From an uncultured Bacteroidales bacterium (GTDB lineage Bacteria > Bacteroidota > Bacteroidia > Bacteroidales > UBA932): a stretch of DNA of 33,719 bases. Positions within the stretch are counted from its first letter, which is position 1; each line of letters opens with the position of its first letter. The notes under the pieces were generated by a model. That model was given only the letters and a program-made list of their open reading frames with translations. It did not search any database and was not told the origin of the DNA. A program made the position numbers and the translations under genes. Below are positions 1-8,396 of this stretch, piece after piece. The stretch is taken from assembly GCA_944322605.1 (NCBI GenBank), contig CALUPD010000002.1, forward strand, positions 1 to 33,719, read 5' to 3'.

Positions 1-121
1 CCAATATTTTCTAAAACTGTGAAATTCCGTGCGTATTTCAATCAAATGAAAACATCTACAAATAACTGATATACAAAAACAACTAATAAAACAAGGTTCT
101 ACTGAATATAATTAGTGAATA

Positions 122-523
122 GTGGGCTACAGCATCATCAGAATCTGCATGCGCCGCATCCGGTCGGACATGGCAGGCAAGGAAACCGTAGCGGAACAAG
201 AAAGGAAATCCATGTTGATTATGCAATATATCCAGTCGCACCTGCGCCAGCCTGAATTGCTCCGCCTTAAAAACCTGGGAGAACAGTTCAACTTATCCGG
301 CAACTATATAGGAAAATATTTCAAGGCCTGCTGCGGAGAAAGCCTGCAAAACTACATCATACGCTGCCGCTTGCTCGAAGCGGAAAGGTTATTAGCGCAA
401 ACTGACATGAATATCAGCGAGATAGCAGCTTCTCTCGGATTTACGGATGATAGCCATCTCAGCCATGCGTTCAAAAGGTCAAAGAATATGACACCGCGCG
501 AATTCCGTAAAGGCAGGCGTTAA
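122..523 (+). pseudogene. AraC-family regulator fragment (C-terminal DNA-binding domain)
   Basis: The 133 codons encode a two-HTH AraC/XylS DNA-binding domain from about residue 35 onward. The second HTH (NISEIAASLGFTDDSHLSHA) and the closing TPREFRK signature are intact. The usual N-terminal ligand-binding domain of 150-200 residues is absent. The frame opens at a weak GTG directly after an in-frame stop (TGA at 116-118), and the 121 bases upstream are AT-rich and non-coding. I therefore read it as a 5'-truncated remnant, although expression as a stand-alone DNA-binding domain is possible. Arginine codons are largely CGC, unlike the AGG-rich native genes and like the AraC/hydrolase block at 26.3-28.7 kb. 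No partner gene is adjacent. Confidence 0.7.
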
Positions 524-569
524 TTGAACAATGACAGAATAGAACGACAGCTATGCAAAAAATGCATAC

Positions 570-1004
570 TCATTTCCCTGCACTTTTTCGCATGCACTGG
601 TCGCATATGCCTTTGACCATATAATTGATGGAATGCATGGAAAATCCTTCAGGAAGGCCGATTACCGGTATCAAAGTGGATTTAAGGCAGATTGTCCTGT
701 GACAGGATTCGCAATAAAAATGGGCATGCATGTCGTCTATCGAGCAATCGTCCTCCCCGTCGCAAATCTCGTATTTCAACGAACCGCTTCCATCTTCGAT
801 AGCATGGACGAGATGATGCTTGAAAAAGAGGTTCAATGTCCTGAAGATGCTGGACTTGTCCATAGGATACATTATCTTTTCCAACTCATGGATTGACACC
901 GCGCGCGATGCCTCCTCTATGGCTTTTATGATTAATATCCTATTGGCAGTAGGCTTTATTCCCCTGCTCTGCAATTTGTTTATGAATATCTGATTTTCGT
1001 CCAT
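570..1004 (-). CDS. Fur-family metal-dependent transcriptional repressor
   Basis: The 144-residue protein has the Fur family's normal length and layout. An N-terminal winged helix (about residues 10-75, recognition helix near SSIFRTLNLFF) is followed by a metal-binding dimerisation domain. That domain has the HAHFYCESC signature (H93, H95, C98, C101) and a second CxxC (C134, C137), the structural zinc site of Fur/Zur/PerR proteins. The gene lies 98 bp downstream of a CDF metal exporter on the same strand, so zinc or a similar divalent metal is the likely signal. That is inferred from context; the sequence alone does not separate Zur, Fur and PerR. It may have its own promoter (TATCTTTG at 1036-1043). 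Confidence 0.9.
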   Translation of the reverse strand: MDENQIFINKLQSRGIKPTANRILIIKAIEEASRAVSIHELEKIMYPMDKSSIFRTLNLFFKHHLVHAIEDGSGSLKYEICDGEDDCSIDDMHAHFYCESCHRTICLKSTLIPVIGLPEGFSMHSINYMVKGICDQCMRKSAGK

Positions 1005-1035
1005 AACTTAACATGCCGTTGACTGTTCAAAAAGG

Positions 1036-1043
1036 CAAAGATA
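1036..1043 (-). promoter_or_regulatory. Putative -7 element for the fur-family gene
   Basis: On the minus strand this reads TATCTTTG, an exact match to the Bacteroidetes -7 consensus TAnnTTTG, about 32 bp before the ATG. No convincing -33 TTTG lies at the standard distance. Confidence 0.45.
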
Positions 1044-1102
1044 ATCCAAAAAACAATACCTCTGCTCGAAACACGCGCCATATTATTCAGCTGCGGATTC
1101 CC

Positions 1103-2077
1103 CTACAGGCCCGAATCCCCGGCGCAATCGCAACTTTCGCTATGGCAATGCTCTCCGCGGCCTTCGATTTCCAAAGTGGAATGATTGATTCCGATTTCAT
1201 GCAATTCATGCTTCAAGCTGTCCTTTATTTCAGCCATGCGCGACAGGTCGTCTATGACCACATGGGCTGTAAGAGCCACGTCCGTAGTGCTTATTGCCCA
1301 AACATGGAGATGGTGCACGCTGTCCACATGGGCGTTTTCCTTGAAAACAGCATCTATCTTTTCGATATCGATGCTCCCGGGAATTCCGTCAAGCGACATC
1401 CTGACGCTTTCCGACAGCAGCTTCCAGGTCGAAACCAGGATGACCGCAGCTATCACGAGACTGATGACAGGATCGGCCATATACCATCCTGTGGCCGTCA
1501 TTATTATGCCGGAAATGACTACTCCGACCGACACGAGGGTATCTGATACCATATGCAGGAAAGCTCCTTTCACATTCAGGTCTTTCTTCTGGCTCTTCAT
1601 CAAAAGCATGGCCGTAATCCCGTTCACGACTATTCCTACTCCTGCCGTCCATGACACGGCTGAACCATTTACGTGTTCCTGAACACTGAATTTATGCAGG
1701 CTCTCTATGACAATGGCCCCCACCGCGACAAGAAGGATTATCGCGTTGACCAATGATATCAGCACGGTGCTTTTCTTATATCCGTAAGTATATTTCCTGT
1801 TGCTTTTGACCTTTGACAATTTAAAGGCGAACAAGGCAAGAAGAAGGCTGAACACGTCTCCAAGATTATGGCCGGCATCCGACAACAGGCCCAATGAATT
1901 TTCCTTCCATCCGACGACAGCCTCGATTATCACATAAGCCGCATTAAGGGCTATCGCCGATATGAAAATCCCGTTCAGCGATGCAATCTTCTGCACATGA
2001 TGGTGATGATGTCCGCCATTCCCCGAATGTCCATGACTGACGGCACCGTATTCCGCCTTATGTCCGCTAATATCCAT
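1103..2077 (-). CDS. Cation diffusion facilitator (CDF) family metal exporter, CzcD/ZitB-like
   Basis: This inner-membrane antiporter is predicted to export zinc or related divalent cations in exchange for protons. The start at 2077 gives 324 residues and the usual N-terminus. An upstream in-frame alternative would add 18 residues unlike the family. A His-rich cytosolic tail (five consecutive His near residues 23-27) precedes six membrane segments. TM2 carries LSDAGHNLGD and TM5 carries HMVSDTL, the HxxxD metal-site pairs of CDF proteins. A C-terminal cytoplasmic domain (about residues 215-310) ends in a Cys/His-rich tail. It sits directly upstream of the Fur-family gene, so metal-responsive control is likely. 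The exact metal cannot be read from the sequence. Confidence 0.92.
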   Translation of the reverse strand: MDISGHKAEYGAVSHGHSGNGGHHHHHVQKIASLNGIFISAIALNAAYVIIEAVVGWKENSLGLLSDAGHNLGDVFSLLLALFAFKLSKVKSNRKYTYGYKKSTVLISLVNAIILLVAVGAIVIESLHKFSVQEHVNGSAVSWTAGVGIVVNGITAMLLMKSQKKDLNVKGAFLHMVSDTLVSVGVVISGIIMTATGWYMADPVISLVIAAVILVSTWKLLSESVRMSLDGIPGSIDIEKIDAVFKENAHVDSVHHLHVWAISTTDVALTAHVVIDDLSRMAEIKDSLKHELHEIGINHSTLEIEGRGEHCHSESCDCAGDSGL

Positions 2078-2129
2078 ATCCGAATTTTTATATTGTAAAA
2101 TTAAGCAAAGCAAAGCGCAACCGCGTTGC

Positions 2130-2166
2130 AAAAAAAAGTCCCGAAAGCCGCAAAGCTTCCGGGACT
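2130..2166 (-). terminator. Rho-independent terminator of htpG
   Basis: On the minus strand AGTCCCGGAAGC pairs with GCTTTCGGGACT (one mismatch), followed by a run of eight T. It lies about 50 bp past the htpG stop codon. Confidence 0.85.
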
Positions 2167-2215
2167 CGCCTAAGCTAAAGCCGTTGCCGGATTTTGTCCG
2201 GACCGGCTTCCAAAT

Positions 2216-4264
2216 CTATTTCAAAAGATCGAGGCTTCTCTTTACAAACCTGCTAAGGGACTCGCCTTTTAGCATGTTATTGGAAAGAAGGGCAAGATCC
2301 ACGACCTGATTGAGAAGGTCGCATTCGCCTGCGAACTTGTCAATAACCTCCTTGCGCTGTTTTTTAAGAGAGTCTATCTTCTTGTCGAGATCGTTCCTCG
2401 CATCCTTTACCGACTGGTCTATATCTTCTTCTTTCTTGTCTTTTATGTTTTCCTTCAAGGCAGCCAGGTCCTTCTCAGGAGCAACGAGTTCCGCCTCTAT
2501 CGCCTCTACGTCCTTGGCCGTTTTATCGTTCTTATCGTCCATAATCTTGGCAATAAGAGGGTTCTGATAGTTGACCGTAATAGTATATGAATCCGGCATC
2601 TGCCCGTAGAAATTCATTCCTCCGCCCAAAGCTGACATTTCCTTGTAACGTCTCATGAACTCGGACTGCGTAATCAGGACAGGTCCTGCATTTTCGCCCA
2701 TGTTTTCCACCCTGACGAAATAATTCGCATCCTTAGGAAGCACATGCTGGAACATTTCGGATATGTCTGAGATTTGCGACTCTGAAAGTTCAGGCTTCGC
2801 CATTTCCTCTTTTTCGATCAGCTTGTCGATGAAATCCGCGTCCACCCTTGCGAACGAAGAATCCTTGAACTTGGATTCAAGCAGGTTGACGAAGTGCGCG
2901 TCCAACTGGCAATCGAACACAAGCACGTCATACCCTTTGCTTTTCGCACCTTGGATATACGTATATTGCGCCACCGGATCATTGGTATAAAGGTATACGA
3001 CCTTTTTGTTCTTGTCAGTCTGCTGAGGCTCGATGGCTGTCCTGTACTGCTCGTAACTGAAATATTTTCCGTCAGTATTCTTGAAGAGCGCGAATTTCTC
3101 GGCGCGTTCATAGAATTTCTCGTCGCTGAGCATTCCGTATTCGATGAACAGCTTGAGGTTATCCCATTTTTCCTCGAACTTCTGCCTGTCGTTCTTGAAT
3201 ATTTCCTCAAGCCTGTCGGCCACTTTCTTTGTAATATACGATGATATTTTCTTGACATTCGAATCGGATTGCAGATAGCTTCTCGACACGTTCAAAGGAA
3301 TGTCCGGAGAATCTATCACTCCGTGAAGCAATGTAAGAAAATCGGGCACGATGTTTTCCACGGAATCGGTCACGAAAACCTGGTTGCAGTACAGCTGTAT
3401 CTTGTTCCTCGTTATGTCCATCTGGTCCTTTATCTTAGGGAAGTACAGCACGCCAGTAAGGTTGAACGGATAATCCACATTCAAATGGATATAGAACAGG
3501 GGATCGTCCTGCATAGGGTAAAGTTCCCTGTAAAACGACATATAGTCTTCTTCTTTAAGTTCTGAAGGCTTCTTCGTCCAAATCGGTTCGGTATCGTTTA
3601 TTATTTTGTCCTTGCCGGTATCAACGTATTTGCCATCCTTCCACTCCTGTTCCTTGCCGAATGCTATAGGCACAGGCATGAATTTGCAGTACTTCGCAAG
3701 CAATTGCGATACCTTGGAGGCCTGCGCGAAATCGGAAGACTCGTCGTCAAGATAAAGGATTATTTCAGTCCCCCTTTCCGTGCGGTCAGAATCCGATATC
3801 TTATATTCCGGAGTCCCGTCGCATTCCCATTTCACGGCCTTCGCTCCGTCCTTATAGGACAAAGTATTGATTTCCACCCTGTCCGCCACCATGAAAGAAG
3901 AATAGAAACCCAAACCGAAATGTCCTATTATGCCGTTAAGCTGGTCTTTGTACTTTTCAAGGAATTCCCCTGCGCTCGAAAATGCAATCTGGTTGATGTA
4001 TTTTTCAACTTCTTCCTCAGTCATGCCGATGCCCCGGTCCGTAATCCTTAGTATTTTCTTGTCAGGATCGGCTTCCACCCTTACCGTAACATCGCCTATC
4101 TCGCCCTTGAAATCGCCTTTCGAAGCAAGAGCCTTCAGTTTCTGCGTTGCATCCACGGCATTCGCGACTATTTCCCTCAGGAATATTTCATGGTCGGAAT
4201 ACAGGAACTTCTTGATAATCGGAAATATATTCTCCGTAGTTACTCCAATTTTACCTTGTTGCAT
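2216..4264 (-). CDS. htpG: HSP90-family molecular chaperone HtpG
   Basis: This cytosolic ATP-dependent chaperone dimer assists folding under stress. The 682 residues begin MQQGKIGVTTENIFPIIKKF, the typical Bacteroidetes HtpG start. The GHKL ATPase domain shows the signature YSDHEIFLREIVANAVDA, the DRGIGMT motif and GHFGLGFYSSFM. The middle domain carries LNVSRSYLQSD. The C-terminal region has a highly charged coiled-coil stretch (about residues 590-640), an insertion common in Bacteroidetes homologues. It is monocistronic: its own terminator follows at 2130-2166 and another terminator isolates it from the lipoprotein gene upstream. No heat-shock operator is evident in the 60 bp before the start. 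Confidence 0.98.
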   Translation of the reverse strand: MQQGKIGVTTENIFPIIKKFLYSDHEIFLREIVANAVDATQKLKALASKGDFKGEIGDVTVRVEADPDKKILRITDRGIGMTEEEVEKYINQIAFSSAGEFLEKYKDQLNGIIGHFGLGFYSSFMVADRVEINTLSYKDGAKAVKWECDGTPEYKISDSDRTERGTEIILYLDDESSDFAQASKVSQLLAKYCKFMPVPIAFGKEQEWKDGKYVDTGKDKIINDTEPIWTKKPSELKEEDYMSFYRELYPMQDDPLFYIHLNVDYPFNLTGVLYFPKIKDQMDITRNKIQLYCNQVFVTDSVENIVPDFLTLLHGVIDSPDIPLNVSRSYLQSDSNVKKISSYITKKVADRLEEIFKNDRQKFEEKWDNLKLFIEYGMLSDEKFYERAEKFALFKNTDGKYFSYEQYRTAIEPQQTDKNKKVVYLYTNDPVAQYTYIQGAKSKGYDVLVFDCQLDAHFVNLLESKFKDSSFARVDADFIDKLIEKEEMAKPELSESQISDISEMFQHVLPKDANYFVRVENMGENAGPVLITQSEFMRRYKEMSALGGGMNFYGQMPDSYTITVNYQNPLIAKIMDDKNDKTAKDVEAIEAELVAPEKDLAALKENIKDKKEEDIDQSVKDARNDLDKKIDSLKKQRKEVIDKFAGECDLLNQVVDLALLSNNMLKGESLSRFVKRSLDLLK

Positions 4265-4325
4265 GATATAATTTTTTATTTATTTGTCTGATATTAACGT
4301 TAACGGAAAGGTCAAAAGGCATACC

Positions 4326-4356
4326 AAAAAAAAGTGCATGACAAAAAGTCACGCAC
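4326..4356 (-). terminator. Rho-independent terminator of the lipoprotein gene
   Basis: On the minus strand GTGCGTGAC, a T5 loop and GTCATGCAC form a stem with one G-T pair, followed by eight T. It begins 37 bp beyond the lipoprotein stop. Confidence 0.85.
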
Positions 4357-4393
4357 CATGTCCGCATAGCCATTCCTTTATAAAGAGCCGCCG

Positions 4394-5203
4394 CTACTGC
4401 TTCTCATTGACAAAAACAGTCACATACGCATATCTTATAGTAAGATACGGCTTCCCGTCCTTCGTCACGCGGTCTTCAGACGGAAGCCCGAGCTCATCCA
4501 TCGTGAAATCATGCAAATACTCGGTTTCTACGCCATCCTCCATGACGACGGCCCTTTTGTAAAAATACCTTCCTCCCGAGCCGAAAACCTTGCTTGCCCA
4601 TATATGCCTAGGTCCTGGCGTCTCGGACTGCTGGAAAGAAAACATGTTCCTCACCTGCAATGTATCATTGGCCGTAACGTATTCATATTCGGCATACGGC
4701 TGGCCTCCCTTTGTCACGGAAAGATACCTGTTTTCATCGGTTTCGTAAACGTAATCCCCGTACACGGTCCTTTTGCCGTAAGTATCGAACGCTATGAGTT
4801 CGCTGACATTGGAGAATTCGTCCCCTCTCTTCACTTTGTTGACAAGGCCCTTGCTGTTGAGCACGTAAACGGAATCGAACGCGCTGCTTCTTGTTTCCAT
4901 GTGGATTATCAAAGTATCCTTCGGCAAGAAGCTGTATGTCACGAATTGCAGGGTGTCGCCTGAAATTGTCTGGCGCGCTATCTTGGGCATATACGCATAG
5001 ACCCCGTCGTTACCGAGCGGAACCTCGTTCATGTCATCGTCATATTGCGTATAGTCTATGTAATTCCTTATTATGCGGCCGTCCTCGTATGTTTCTTCGA
5101 TTGAAGAAAGCAGGGTCACATAATATTTGCCGTCCATATCCTCTTTCTTGCATGAGGAAAACGCCATGACGGCTGCCAGCAGGAATAAAAATTTCTTCAT
5201 CAT
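4394..5203 (-). CDS. Putative lipoprotein of unknown function
   Basis: The 269 residues start MMKKFLFLLAAVMAFSSC, a short signal peptide ending in a lipobox, so the mature protein is probably lipid-anchored at Cys18. Either of the two leading Met codons could be the start. The rest is rich in Tyr, Asp and Thr and in short beta-strand-like stretches (for example YEYVTANDTLQVRN). It resembles the repetitive beta-sheet lipoproteins common in Bacteroidetes, but I recognise no named domain. It is monocistronic, with a -7 match at 5222-5229 and its own terminator, and is divergent from the pilus operon. A shared control region is possible. Confidence 0.85.
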   Translation of the reverse strand: MMKKFLFLLAAVMAFSSCKKEDMDGKYYVTLLSSIEETYEDGRIIRNYIDYTQYDDDMNEVPLGNDGVYAYMPKIARQTISGDTLQFVTYSFLPKDTLIIHMETRSSAFDSVYVLNSKGLVNKVKRGDEFSNVSELIAFDTYGKRTVYGDYVYETDENRYLSVTKGGQPYAEYEYVTANDTLQVRNMFSFQQSETPGPRHIWASKVFGSGGRYFYKRAVVMEDGVETEYLHDFTMDELGLPSEDRVTKDGKPYLTIRYAYVTVFVNEKQ

Positions 5204-5221
5204 TTAAAAAATTACACCCTG

Positions 5222-5229
5222 CAAATTTA
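5222..5229 (-). promoter_or_regulatory. Putative -7 element for the lipoprotein gene
   Basis: On the minus strand this is TAAATTTG, a full match to TAnnTTTG, about 20 bp before the start codon. The only upstream TTG-like element is 25 bp away, somewhat too far. Confidence 0.5.
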
Positions 5230-5347
5230 AAAATAAAATAATTAATTCTCAGCGCAACGTCATTTGCAGTATTATATATTGAATATCTGAATATTACATC
5301 AAAATACGGTTTTTACTTTTTGGCAGCAGCTCCGGCGGAAATGAGCA

Positions 5348-5355
5348 TAGATTTG
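5348..5355 (+). promoter_or_regulatory. Putative -7 element of the pilus operon
   Basis: TAGATTTG matches TAnnTTTG and ends 13 bp before the first ATG of the operon, implying a very short leader. A TTTTGG at 5318-5323 could serve as -33, with slightly long spacing. Confidence 0.45.
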
Positions 5356-5368
5356 CCGAAAAAACAAA

Positions 5369-5914
5369 ATGAGACGGATTTTTTTAATCATGATTTTGCT
5401 GATGCCGCTGACAGCATCGGCCCAAAGGCTGAGCCTCGGAACGGACATACTTTCCTGGGCGGAATTGGGAACAATGAACCTTGAAGCAGGCTACGCCCTT
5501 AATAAGAACTGGTCGGTGACTGCAAGCGCAGGCCTTAATCCATGGAAATACAACAAAGGCAACGGATACATGGCGAACAAGGAATTCACAATATCGGCAG
5601 GAGCAAGGTACTGGTTCTGGTTTTCAAATTCGGGATGGTTCGCCGAAACCGGCGGAAAGTATTCCGTTTTCAATAAAGGGGGAATATTCTCAAACTTGTC
5701 GAAGCAGGGATACGCTGCCGGAATCTCCGTATCGGGAGGATATTCTCTGATTCTAAGCAAGCACTGGAACATGGAATTCGGAATAGGATTCTTTACAGGA
5801 TATTCTGACTTTAGGACATACGAATGCGCTGATTGCGGAAGATTCAAAGGCCGCAGATCGGGATTCTCGATATGGCCGGACGAATTCAATGTCCAAATAG
5901 TGTACATATTCTAA
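5369..5914 (+). CDS. DUF3575-like outer-membrane beta-barrel protein, first gene of the pilus operon
   Basis: The 181 residues begin with a cleavable signal peptide (MRRIFLIMILLMPLTASAQ). The rest consists of alternating aromatic beta-strands (LNLEAGYALNKNWS-like repeats, ARYWFWF, a closing FNVQIVYIF), as in a small outer-membrane barrel ending in Phe. The pattern matches the DUF3575 family, commonly encoded just upstream of fimbrillin genes in Bacteroides. Its role in pilus biogenesis is not established, and the family call is from memory of its sequence pattern. It is separated from the next gene by 11 bp, so the two are surely co-transcribed. Confidence 0.82.
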   Translation: MRRIFLIMILLMPLTASAQRLSLGTDILSWAELGTMNLEAGYALNKNWSVTASAGLNPWKYNKGNGYMANKEFTISAGARYWFWFSNSGWFAETGGKYSVFNKGGIFSNLSKQGYAAGISVSGGYSLILSKHWNMEFGIGFFTGYSDFRTYECADCGRFKGRRSGFSIWPDEFNVQIVYIF

Positions 5915-5925
5915 AACATTGCCAC

Positions 5926-7287
5926 ATGACAAATAAAGCAATTTACGCATCGTGCCTCCTGCTCCTGACGGCAATGCTGCAATCTTGCGCCGCCAGCCGC
6001 AAGCTGCATGAGATACGATCGGGCCATACGCTCATAGAAACATCCGTCTGCGATAATCACGATACGGAATCCGATGTCGACGAATCTTCCGGAACAACGA
6101 TAAGGCCGGTCGAGCAAGACAGCAAAGACAGCAGCCGGAACGAGCAAGCATATGTCCTTGATGCAGAAATAGACGAATCCACAGGCGAAATGGTCGCCGT
6201 CGAAAAAATCAATCCGGTAATCATAACTGCAAAGTTCAGGAACATACCGGAACGCGGAGGCGAAGTATCGATAGCGTTCGACATCGACATTCCTTCTTCC
6301 TACACCGGCAGCAATTGGCAAACACGCATATATCCTGTATTTTACATGCAATCGGACACGGTAAGGGGTCGTGCCTTGCACCTTACAGGAAAAGAATACC
6401 GGAAAAAGCAGATGAAAGGATACAGGCTCTATGAGGATTACCTTTCGAAGATAATTCCGGACAGTGCGGATTTCATTGAGAATTTCACGCATCAGAGGCT
6501 TCTTGAAAATTTCATAGACAGAAACATGCCCGAATCATTCGCGCTTATGGACGACTCTTCGGGGAATGACGCCTCGGGACTTTTCGGAATATCGGCAAGC
6601 CGCACGATAAGGCATTACAGCAGGCATTCAAAAATAAGGTTCAATGAAAAGCTCAAGGCAGACAAAGGGAAAATGCACAAGAAATTCATAAAAAGCCCAA
6701 TCGAAACGGATTTGAAAAAAGATTCCGTGCTTACGGCATACGAATCGGACATAAGATACATGTACGACAAAAGCATAGCTGTCGGACCGGGAATCAAAAA
6801 AATCAAAGTGGAAATAAAAGGGGGCATCTACGAGAACGGGAAGCTCATATGCAGGATTCCGCCATCCGACCCTCTTGTATTCCACATATCGTCCATAGGA
6901 GACCTTGCCGATGAAAGCATATGCCGCATTGAAACATCGGGCACGGCTCCGGCAGCAGACAGCAATTATATAAAAGGCGTAGAAGCATTGAAAAAAAGAA
7001 AGTACGCGGAAGCCCTGTCCAGGCTTGAGCGATACTGCGACTACAACACAGCAGTGGCATACCTGTGCGCAGGCAGGAACAAAGAGGCGATAGGCGTTCT
7101 GGAAAAGCTTCCGGATTCTCCCAAAAAGAATTACGCGCTTGCGGTAGCGCATGCAAGGAATGGAAACAAAGACAAGGCGGTCGAATGTTACGGCAAGTCC
7201 GTCAATTCGGACCCGTCAATGAAGTTCAGGGGAAACCTTGACCCGGAAATATACAGCATAGTAGGCAAATACTATGTTTTAAACTAA
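5926..7287 (+). CDS. DUF3868-like lipoprotein with C-terminal TPR-like repeats, pilus operon
   Basis: I chose the start at 5926 because it lies 11 bp after the previous stop and gives a lipoprotein signal (LLLLTAMLQSC, Cys21). The upstream frame extension overlaps the previous gene. The 453-residue product has an N-terminal extracytoplasmic beta region (about 80-330, including ITAKFRNIPERGGEVSIAFD) that fits DUF3868 proteins, which follow DUF3575 proteins in type V pilus loci. Its tail (about 345-450) has helical repeat units such as KKRKYAEALSRLERY and GNKDKAVECYGKSV, typical of TPRs, suggesting a docking role. The function is inferred from context. Confidence 0.78.
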   Translation: MTNKAIYASCLLLLTAMLQSCAASRKLHEIRSGHTLIETSVCDNHDTESDVDESSGTTIRPVEQDSKDSSRNEQAYVLDAEIDESTGEMVAVEKINPVIITAKFRNIPERGGEVSIAFDIDIPSSYTGSNWQTRIYPVFYMQSDTVRGRALHLTGKEYRKKQMKGYRLYEDYLSKIIPDSADFIENFTHQRLLENFIDRNMPESFALMDDSSGNDASGLFGISASRTIRHYSRHSKIRFNEKLKADKGKMHKKFIKSPIETDLKKDSVLTAYESDIRYMYDKSIAVGPGIKKIKVEIKGGIYENGKLICRIPPSDPLVFHISSIGDLADESICRIETSGTAPAADSNYIKGVEALKKRKYAEALSRLERYCDYNTAVAYLCAGRNKEAIGVLEKLPDSPKKNYALAVAHARNGNKDKAVECYGKSVNSDPSMKFRGNLDPEIYSIVGKYYVLN

Positions 7288-7312
7288 TTATTAATTAAAA
7301 AACACTCATTAA

Positions 7313-8392
7313 ATGAAAAAATTCAAATTGATTGCGGCCGTCGCCGCCTGCGCGCTTGCTTCTACAAGCTGCCAGAAAGACATGATGCATGATAACGGCC
7401 CGGAAAAGGAAAGCCGGGAAAGCACTCTGATCCTGTCCATAGAACAGGCCTTGACCAAAGCTTCCGGAACAAGCCACGGAGACCAAAGCAAGGACAATAC
7501 CGTAAACACCCTCGACATCTTCATTTTCAGGAACAACCAGGAAGAAGACAACGGAAGCCTTGACACCTACAAAAGATTTTCCAAAGAAGAACTCGGTTCC
7601 CTTACCGGATTGCAGATCAAGACAACGACCGGGAAAAAGACAATAGTGGCCGTTGCCAACGCACACAGGGACAACTGGTCCGGAATAACATGCATGGATG
7701 ATTTCAAGGCTATGGAAACATCCATAAAGCAAGAAAATGCCGAGAATTTCCTGATGACGGGCTCAAAAGACACGGAACTGGATGAAATAACGGAAGTTTC
7801 ACTAAACCTGTCAAGAATGGTAGCCAGGATATGCCTTGACAAGATCAGCATAAATTTCGAGGATTCTCCTTACGAAGAAATGAAACTGACCAACGTGCAG
7901 GCATACCTCGCGAACGTGACCGGCAACAAGATCATATTTGACGGAAGCGACTGCGAGGAAAAAACAATCCTTAACAACGGAGGACTTGTCGAATCCGACA
8001 CTGCCGGAAACGCGATGAAAGGATTGATTCACGAAAACATAGGCAAGGAAATATCACAAAACGAGCCTTACGCGGGCAAGCATTATTTTTACTGCTACGA
8101 AAACGCTATCAGCTCTGAAACAGGCAGCGAAAAATTCACAAGGCTCGTAATACAGGCCGAATTAAACGGCGAAACATATTATTACCCTGTAAACATCAAC
8201 CAGGAAGGGGCAGGACACGATGAATCGTCGGGACATTACGGAGTAAAAAGGAACACGTCCTACACCATAGGAATAACAATCAACCGCCCCGGCTCTGCCG
8301 ACCCTGACGTTCCGGTAACGCACGGGACCCTTGACATGGACCTTATTATTCAAGACTGGGAAACCGTCCCTAGAGCGGACATTATTTTCTGA
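7313..8392 (+). CDS. FimA/Mfa1-like fimbrillin, likely pilus stalk subunit
   Basis: The 359-residue protein has a lipoprotein signal (MKKFKLIAAVAACALASTSC, Cys20). The N-terminal fold is typical of type V fimbrillins: a first strand near TLILSIEQALTKA, then VNTLDIFIFRN, and VSLNLSRMVARICLDKI. K49 in the LTKA segment sits where fimbrillins are cut by a trypsin-like protease, allowing donor-strand polymerisation; that cut is inferred. The C-terminus DLIIQDWETV is the characteristic late strand. It is third of five tightly spaced genes and is followed after 4 bp by an Mfa2-like anchor gene, supporting the stalk role. A minor-subunit role cannot be excluded. Confidence 0.85.
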   Translation: MKKFKLIAAVAACALASTSCQKDMMHDNGPEKESRESTLILSIEQALTKASGTSHGDQSKDNTVNTLDIFIFRNNQEEDNGSLDTYKRFSKEELGSLTGLQIKTTTGKKTIVAVANAHRDNWSGITCMDDFKAMETSIKQENAENFLMTGSKDTELDEITEVSLNLSRMVARICLDKISINFEDSPYEEMKLTNVQAYLANVTGNKIIFDGSDCEEKTILNNGGLVESDTAGNAMKGLIHENIGKEISQNEPYAGKHYFYCYENAISSETGSEKFTRLVIQAELNGETYYYPVNINQEGAGHDESSGHYGVKRNTSYTIGITINRPGSADPDVPVTHGTLDMDLIIQDWETVPRADIIF

Positions 8393-8396
8393 CACC

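Noticed and set aside
5833-5925. A longer start for the DUF3868-like lipoprotein.
   Set aside because: It overlaps the previous gene and would bury the lipoprotein signal. The ATG at 5926 puts the lipobox at the N-terminus.
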